From Sulfolobus islandicus Y.N.15.51 (GTDB lineage Archaea; Thermoproteota; Thermoprotei_A; Sulfolobales; Sulfolobaceae), in assembly GCF_000022485.1 (NCBI RefSeq), contig NC_012623.1, positions 62,001 through 126,000 on the forward strand: DNA of 64,000 nucleotides, written 5' to 3'. Below the pieces are notes generated by a model that ran no database searches, had not been told where the DNA came from, and worked only from the letters and a program-made list of their open reading frames with translations. Position numbers and translations under genes: made by a program. Shown here in pieces: positions 59,406-64,000 of this stretch (within the stretch, counting starts at the first letter, position 1; each line of letters begins with the position of its first letter).

Positions 59406-61142
59406 ATGAAAACACTTGGATTCATATCAAATCAGATAACATCAGCCCTAATTGATTTATCCTCAATTGTTTGGTTTCCAGTACCCAAGTTCGACTCTCC
59501 GTCAGTGTTCACTAGGTTGTTAGATGAAGATGGAGGAGAGTTTTCCATATTACCAGAAGGACAAGAAATAATAGCTGTTAAACAAGAATATGTTTATCCA
59601 TTAGTAATAATGACTGTCATACGTACTAAGCAAGGCGAAATAAATATTACTGATCTCATACCATTGGGTGAAACAGTAATTATAAGAAAGGTTGAATCGG
59701 AAATTCCTTTTAAGGTCGTGTTTAGACCTAGATTCTATTATTCTCTATACAAGCCCATAATCGGTGGTAGTAAATTTGTAAATCCAAGAGGAAGGGATTG
59801 TATAGCGTTTCTTTACGACTTTTCAGGCAAGGTCAAAAGATCCGGAAATTACGTTTGGAATTTTAGTAATGGGAAAGGATATTTAATAGCCAACTATGCC
59901 TCTGACGTTAAACACGGCGTTTTTAGCGAAAGGGGTTCAACGTTAAATGCCATGTATGAAAGATCATTTGAAAATACGATAAACTATTGGAAAAGTACTG
60001 ATGTGAAAGACGTTAAATCATTTAATGACCTTTATAAGGCATCCATATATACAATGCTAGGCTCTATTTATGCGCCTTCTGGAGGAGTAGTTGCAGCTCC
60101 TACAACTTCTTTACCAGAAGTTGAAGGTGGAAAGAGAAATTGGGATTATAGATTTGCATGGATAAGAGATTCTTCGATTATAGCTGAAGCCTTGTTAGAA
60201 GCTGGATTCATTGTAGAAGCTAGAAGAATAATAAACTTCTTACTTTCACTCATAAATTTCTCGTCAAAGCCATTTTACTATCCCCTATATACAATAGAAG
60301 GTACAATTCCTCCCCCTGAAAGGAAATTACGATGGCTATCTGGATACAAGAATTCTAAACCAGTAAGAATAGGAAACGGGGCTTCTTCTCAGATTCAATT
60401 AGATATCGAAGGATTTTTCATTTCGGCTCTTTATAAATATGTAAAGTTGACTAATGATCAAGTGTTTCTGAAAGACGTTTTTAGTAAAGTGAAGTACATT
60501 GGGGACTGGATAGCAGAGAATTGGAGCTTAAAAGATTCTGGTATTTGGGAGGATAGGGGGAGTCCTCAACACTATACTCACTCTAAAATTATGATGTGGA
60601 TAGCACTGGATAAAATAGGGAAACTAGCAAACTTAATCGGATATGCTGACATTTGGGCTAAAGAGAGGGATAAGCTTAGAAACTGGATATTCACTAACTG
60701 TGTAAAGAACAATTATTTTATCAGATATTGTGGGAATACTGATGATGTAGATTCATCATTACTATCAGCATCATTATATGGGTTTATTGAAGTTAACGAT
60801 AATATATTTATTAATACCCTGACGAAAATTGAAAATGACCTAAAAACTGATGTATTTGTGAAAAGATACAAGACCGATTTCATGGGAGAAGCGAAACACC
60901 CATTTTTACTGACTACAGTATGGCTTGCTAGAGTTTATATGCGATTAGAAAAAATAGATGGTGCTATAGAAATATTGGATAAGATCAATAAGATTTCAAG
61001 AGAACTACATTTAGTGGGTGAACATATCGACGTAGAAAAAGGGGAGTTTACTGGCAACTTTCCTCAAATTTTTGTACATGGGCAGTTAGTAATTGCAATA
61101 AAAGAGCTTAACGAGATGTTAACTGATAAAAATATTATATAG
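59406..61142 (+). CDS. GH15 glycoside hydrolase (trehalase/glucoamylase)
   Basis: 578 residues, an archaeal GH15 with an N-terminal beta-sandwich (to about 190) and an (alpha/alpha)6 barrel. Landmarks: RNWDYRFAWIRDSS near residue 235 and the two catalytic glutamates in GIWEDRGSP near residue 380 and VGEHIDVEKGEFTGNFPQ near residue 540. Archaeal GH15 members of this type act as trehalases or glucoamylases; trehalase activity is known in Sulfolobus paralogues. No signal peptide, so cytoplasmic. The ATG at 59406 follows a TATA-like CTTATATAG by about 30 bases; an in-frame TTG three codons upstream is the alternative. Confidence 0.87.
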   Translation: MKTLGFISNQITSALIDLSSIVWFPVPKFDSPSVFTRLLDEDGGEFSILPEGQEIIAVKQEYVYPLVIMTVIRTKQGEINITDLIPLGETVIIRKVESEIPFKVVFRPRFYYSLYKPIIGGSKFVNPRGRDCIAFLYDFSGKVKRSGNYVWNFSNGKGYLIANYASDVKHGVFSERGSTLNAMYERSFENTINYWKSTDVKDVKSFNDLYKASIYTMLGSIYAPSGGVVAAPTTSLPEVEGGKRNWDYRFAWIRDSSIIAEALLEAGFIVEARRIINFLLSLINFSSKPFYYPLYTIEGTIPPPERKLRWLSGYKNSKPVRIGNGASSQIQLDIEGFFISALYKYVKLTNDQVFLKDVFSKVKYIGDWIAENWSLKDSGIWEDRGSPQHYTHSKIMMWIALDKIGKLANLIGYADIWAKERDKLRNWIFTNCVKNNYFIRYCGNTDDVDSSLLSASLYGFIEVNDNIFINTLTKIENDLKTDVFVKRYKTDFMGEAKHPFLLTTVWLARVYMRLEKIDGAIEILDKINKISRELHLVGEHIDVEKGEFTGNFPQIFVHGQLVIAIKELNEMLTDKNII

Positions 61143-61164
61143 ATAAGAAAGTAAGATTAGATTA

Positions 61165-62358
61165 GTGATAAGGCCAGAATTATGCATAAGGTGTAGAGGA
61201 GCAAAGTACCTTTGCGGTCTTTCATACTGTCCAATCATAGTTAATACTAAAACGGTAAGAATAGATTTCAAGGAGGTATATGGTTCTTCCCCACCAACCG
61301 TCTTTGTAGGTAGATTTAGTTATCCCAAAATTACAATTTATCCCTCTACTCCGCCAATTTTGGGTGATACAACTAAGTTTGAAGACTCCAAATATTGGCT
61401 TAATACTGACTTAAGTGAGTTCTTATCGATGAGGCTTTCCTTAGTTAGAGGTGGTGTCAAATATCACAGAGATGATGCAAGATTACCAGATAGGTTTTTA
61501 CTGGATATTCAGAGTATAACAATATCATCGAGACCAGTTGAATTGGATTTAAGGCTGAAGAGAATACCTTCTGGAGGTATTTTAGATGAAAGTCTGCCAC
61601 CTCTAGGTCCTTCAGCACCATTGGAAAAGCTTGAAATAGCTACATTGCCTCCTCCCTTAGCAGTAGTAGAGAAGGTTTATGATGATAACGATATGAGAGC
61701 TAAAGATGGTATAATGAAATTATATAATGCAGGGATTGACGTAGAAAAAATATCCAGGATATTAAGTATTGGTGGAATTGGGAAGGAAAGAAAATTAGTA
61801 CCTACTAGATGGAGTATAACAGCAGTGGATAAGGCTATTTCCGATACTCTAATTGAGAATATAAAGAGTTATGACACGATAGACAAGGTTGAAGTATATT
61901 TCAGAAAACATAATAAGAATATTTTCATCGCAATTCTTCTTCCTAGAGATTGGAGCTTTGAATGGGGAGAAGCCTGGTATCCTGGAAGTACTTGGAATAA
62001 GTTTGGCAACTATGTTGATATAGAAGTGGATAACGAAAGGTATCATGGTAGATCTGATTATCCAGAAATAGGTGGCTGTTATTACGCTTCTAGATTAGGG
62101 GTGACGGAATTCTTGGCAAGCAGAAAGAGACAAGCCACTGCAATACTATGGAGGGAAATATATGGAGGATTCAACTTGCCATTAGGTGTTTGGTTTGTTA
62201 GGGAAAACGTTAGGGAAATGTTTAAAGGCAAGCCAGTAGTATTTGACGACATAACTACTGCCTTAAATTTCGTTAAGAGATTATTAAGGTCTGATTTAAA
62301 GCAGTGGTTAAGCAAGTCAGTACTCTCCTTTAATACCATTGATAAGTGGTTAAAATGA
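61165..62358 (+). CDS. nreA: NreA DNA-repair protein
   Basis: 397 residues, Nre family (DUF650/DUF651). The N-terminal zinc motif is CIRCRGAKYLCGLSYC (residues about 7-22), followed by VGRFSYP and the conserved KYHRDDARLPDRFLLD; the C-terminal domain has RSDYPEIGGCYYASRLGV. NreA proteins act in DNA-damage response with PCNA in archaea; the C-terminal tail TIDKWLK resembles a weak PCNA-binding peptide. The start is GTG, 22 bases after GH15. The stop overlaps the radical SAM gene by 4 bases. Confidence 0.87.
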   Translation: MIRPELCIRCRGAKYLCGLSYCPIIVNTKTVRIDFKEVYGSSPPTVFVGRFSYPKITIYPSTPPILGDTTKFEDSKYWLNTDLSEFLSMRLSLVRGGVKYHRDDARLPDRFLLDIQSITISSRPVELDLRLKRIPSGGILDESLPPLGPSAPLEKLEIATLPPPLAVVEKVYDDNDMRAKDGIMKLYNAGIDVEKISRILSIGGIGKERKLVPTRWSITAVDKAISDTLIENIKSYDTIDKVEVYFRKHNKNIFIAILLPRDWSFEWGEAWYPGSTWNKFGNYVDIEVDNERYHGRSDYPEIGGCYYASRLGVTEFLASRKRQATAILWREIYGGFNLPLGVWFVRENVREMFKGKPVVFDDITTALNFVKRLLRSDLKQWLSKSVLSFNTIDKWLK

Positions 62359-63131
62359 TTGTAAAGTCCATTAGGGTGAAATCTGCTTTAAGTAAATCTG
62401 GATTGAAAGAGTTAAACTATAGTCTAAATCCTTATTTAGGTTGTGTATTTTCTTGCCCCTATTGTTATGCCCCCAATTTCACTCCAGATAGGGAGGCTTC
62501 AGAAAATTGGGGGAAAGTTGTAGCCGTTAAGGAGAACTTGCTTGAGGTTTTAGAGAGAGAAGTGAAAATCTATAAGAGGGGAGTAGTTGGGATATCCACG
62601 ATAACTGATGCTTATCAACCAATAGAGGCTTTAAGAAAGCTCACTAGGGAAAGTCTAAAGATATTATTAAAAAATGGTTTCAGAGTTTCAATTCAGACCA
62701 AGTCACCCTTAATTTTAAGGGATATTGACTTACTCTTAGAATACAAGGATAGAGTTGATGTTGGATTTACAGTTACTAGTTTAAATAATAAGTTAGAACT
62801 TAACGCACCTCCAGCTAAAGGTAGATTGAGAGCCTTAGAGAAACTCAGTAATGAAGGGCTAGAAACTTGGATTTTCCTAGGGCCTATTATTCAAGGTGTA
62901 AATGATGCTGAGATAGAGAATATAATCCGAGAAATTTCAAATATTAAGGTAAGGGTAATTTTCGACAGTTTCCATTACTATAGGGGGTTAAAATTTAAGG
63001 AGGGTTCTACGCAGTGGTGGGTTAATTTGAGGAATAGAATATTGGAGAATTGTAAGAGATATGGTATGGAATGCCATGAAGAAAGTGAGGATTGGATTTA
63101 TGAAAAAAGAAGATATTATAAAACTTTTTAG
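62355..63131 (+). CDS. radical SAM protein, SPL/COG1533 type
   Basis: 258 residues. The radical SAM cluster motif CVFSCPYCY (C-x3-C-x2-C) is near residue 30, after NYSLNPYLG, the pattern of the spore-photoproduct-lyase-like (COG1533) family; ISTITDAYQPIE and IQTKSPLILRD are further family blocks. The start overlaps the nreA stop (ATGA), suggesting a joint role with NreA, perhaps in DNA repair, though COG1533 proteins also modify other substrates. An in-frame GTG three codons upstream is less likely. Confidence 0.83.
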   Translation: MIVKSIRVKSALSKSGLKELNYSLNPYLGCVFSCPYCYAPNFTPDREASENWGKVVAVKENLLEVLEREVKIYKRGVVGISTITDAYQPIEALRKLTRESLKILLKNGFRVSIQTKSPLILRDIDLLLEYKDRVDVGFTVTSLNNKLELNAPPAKGRLRALEKLSNEGLETWIFLGPIIQGVNDAEIENIIREISNIKVRVIFDSFHYYRGLKFKEGSTQWWVNLRNRILENCKRYGMECHEESEDWIYEKRRYYKTF

Positions 63132-63133
63132 CC

Positions 63134-63472
63134 TTAGATTCCAGCTACTTCTCTTAATGTCTTAAATATTTGATTGAAATCTGCCTCAGTAAGTCTAACG
63201 AACACTCCATAATTTCCCATTACGCATACTACATACTCTCCTGCAGCTACAGCCCACCCTAAGAATGGTGTCCATCTCATTCCAGAAATCTTTGTGAAAG
63301 ACTCTGCTTCCACAGTTCCCATTAAAGTGTTAGCTGCTACCATCTTTGCTATCATCTCAGCCATCTCCTTAGGCATTGGTCCCTTATACTCTACAAGTTT
63401 TCCATCTGGTGTATATTCTCCAGCAGCTATTGCTCCTTTTAATTGCATTAGTTTATCGAGCTTTTCACTCAT
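63134..63472 (-). CDS. DUF2173 (roadblock/LC7-like) protein
   Basis: 112 residues (MSEKLDKLMQLKGAIAAGEYTP). The early LxxLxxLxGAIAAGEYxPDGKLVEY pattern and GWAVAAGEYVVCVMGNYGVFV are typical of the DUF2173 family, predicted to have the roadblock/LC7 fold. Function unknown. The ATG at 63472 is preferred; an upstream in-frame start adds 11 atypical residues. It converges with the radical SAM gene, 2 bases apart. Confidence 0.75.
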   Translation of the reverse strand: MSEKLDKLMQLKGAIAAGEYTPDGKLVEYKGPMPKEMAEMIAKMVAANTLMGTVEAESFTKISGMRWTPFLGWAVAAGEYVVCVMGNYGVFVRLTEADFNQIFKTLREVAGI

Positions 63473-63678
63473 TTTTTCACCTCTACTAAATATTAGATAA
63501 ATCATTTTAATAAATTTTATGATTAAACATTATAAAAAAGTATAACATATCAAGTTTTATTTTATTTATTTTCTCTAAAGTTTAACAAAATAACGTATAA
63601 AATCATCCTAAAGTTTACGTCGATAAAATGTCATAAAGTTTAAATATTAGTCTATTTTTAATAAAAATTAAGATAAAA

Positions 63679-64000
63679 TCATCCTTCCTCCAGATATCTA
63701 AATATCCATGAAGCAATTAAGAGTATAATCCCTGCAACTATAAAATCTATACCGTAACTAATATAGTGCGTGATATAACCAGATAAAAGTGACCCCACAA
63801 ATAATGATATCCCTACTACTGTACTATAAACTCCAAGTCCAGTTCCTTGTCTTCTCTCCCCAACAATTTTGAATATTAAGGTAGTAGATGAGGAGTAAAA
63901 TACTGCATAGGCAATTCCGGCTGCCAATGGATAGAATATTAATCCAGAGATTAATATTGGAATACCTAAAAATAGTTGGGCAAATATACCAAGTAAAACG
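63679..64000 (-). CDS. MFS transporter, C-terminal part
   Basis: The frame is open to the end of the window, so the N-terminal part lies outside. About 107 residues are visible with three to four membrane helices and the MFS-type loop [15 protein letters not shown] between them (the G-x-x-x-D/G-x-x-x-R region of the second half). Substrate unknown. Confidence 0.75.
   Translation of the reverse strand, partial: VLLGIFAQLFLGIPILISGLIFYPLAAGIAYAVFYSSSTTLIFKIVGERRQGTGLGVYSTVVGISLFVGSLLSGYITHYISYGIDFIVAGIILLIASWIFRYLEEG

Overview
This window is a 64-kb piece of an AT-rich crenarchaeal chromosome, almost certainly from the Sulfolobales (Saccharolobus/Sulfolobus islandicus type). The evidence is gene content: a sulfide:quinone oxidoreductase with the three Acidianus-type cysteines, 4-hydroxybutyryl-CoA dehydratase and B12-dependent methylmalonyl-CoA mutase of the 3-hydroxypropionate/4-hydroxybutyrate CO2-fixation cycle, a NurA/HerA-like pair, type 4 and type 5 uracil-DNA glycosylases, NreA, C/D-box sRNA candidates, leaderless genes about 25 bases behind TATA boxes, and Sulfolobus-style insertion sequences.

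Layout. 0-5.9 kb: end of archaeal PEP carboxylase, a P-loop protein, DUF1641 plus SQR, a small hydrolase, a DUF2250 regulator, MeaB and the B12-binding subunit of methylmalonyl-CoA mutase. 6-14 kb: small membrane proteins, a membrane-anchored winged-helix protein, a TauE/SafE transporter, a DtxR-like regulator, a DapA-family aldolase, UDG, an SDR lacking its Tyr/Lys, and an OLD-like ATPase; two C/D-box sRNA candidates here share an 11-base guide. 14-27 kb: an extracellular glycoprotein, Nudix, CysS, PGI/PMI, a CoA-disulfide-reductase-like flavoprotein, the NurA/HerA-like pair, a double-hotdog thioesterase, MFS, SDR and exonuclease III. 27-31 kb: a membrane-linked Ser/Thr kinase split by a frameshift, an amino-acid permease, HEPN and thioesterase genes. 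31.2-37.7 kb: an eight-gene cobalamin operon on the minus strand (cbiXC-H-D-T-L-F-G-E), which would supply the cofactor of the mutase near the left end.

37.8-51.2 kb is an accessory island. An IS110-family element sits inside an IS5-family transposase gene; a second copy interrupts a mercuric reductase gene (merA); a third copy has lost its transposase; a fourth, unrelated IS110 fragment abuts a truncated permease. The non-coding leader of each of the first three copies folds into the two-loop shape expected of an IS110 bridge RNA. In both full copies, the variable guide in loop 1 is exactly complementary to the target that copy occupies, and the conserved guide in loop 2 is complementary to the element's own left end, both across a CT core. 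This is the most striking observation in the window. The mer locus also holds a perfect 20-bp palindrome, a tiny C2H2 zinc-finger gene, a Cys-rich miniprotein, a MerB-like organomercurial lyase and membrane proteins. Two copies of a separate three-stem RNA with covarying stems and their own TATA box lie at 40.4 and 50.9 kb.

51.2-64 kb returns to ordinary chromosome: agmatinase, type 5 UDG, beta-carbonic anhydrase, DUF433, an M20 peptidase, 4-hydroxybutyryl-CoA dehydratase, a CBS protein, GH15 trehalase/glucoamylase, NreA with a radical SAM partner, a DUF2173 protein and the end of an MFS transporter. I found no tRNA, rRNA or CRISPR array.
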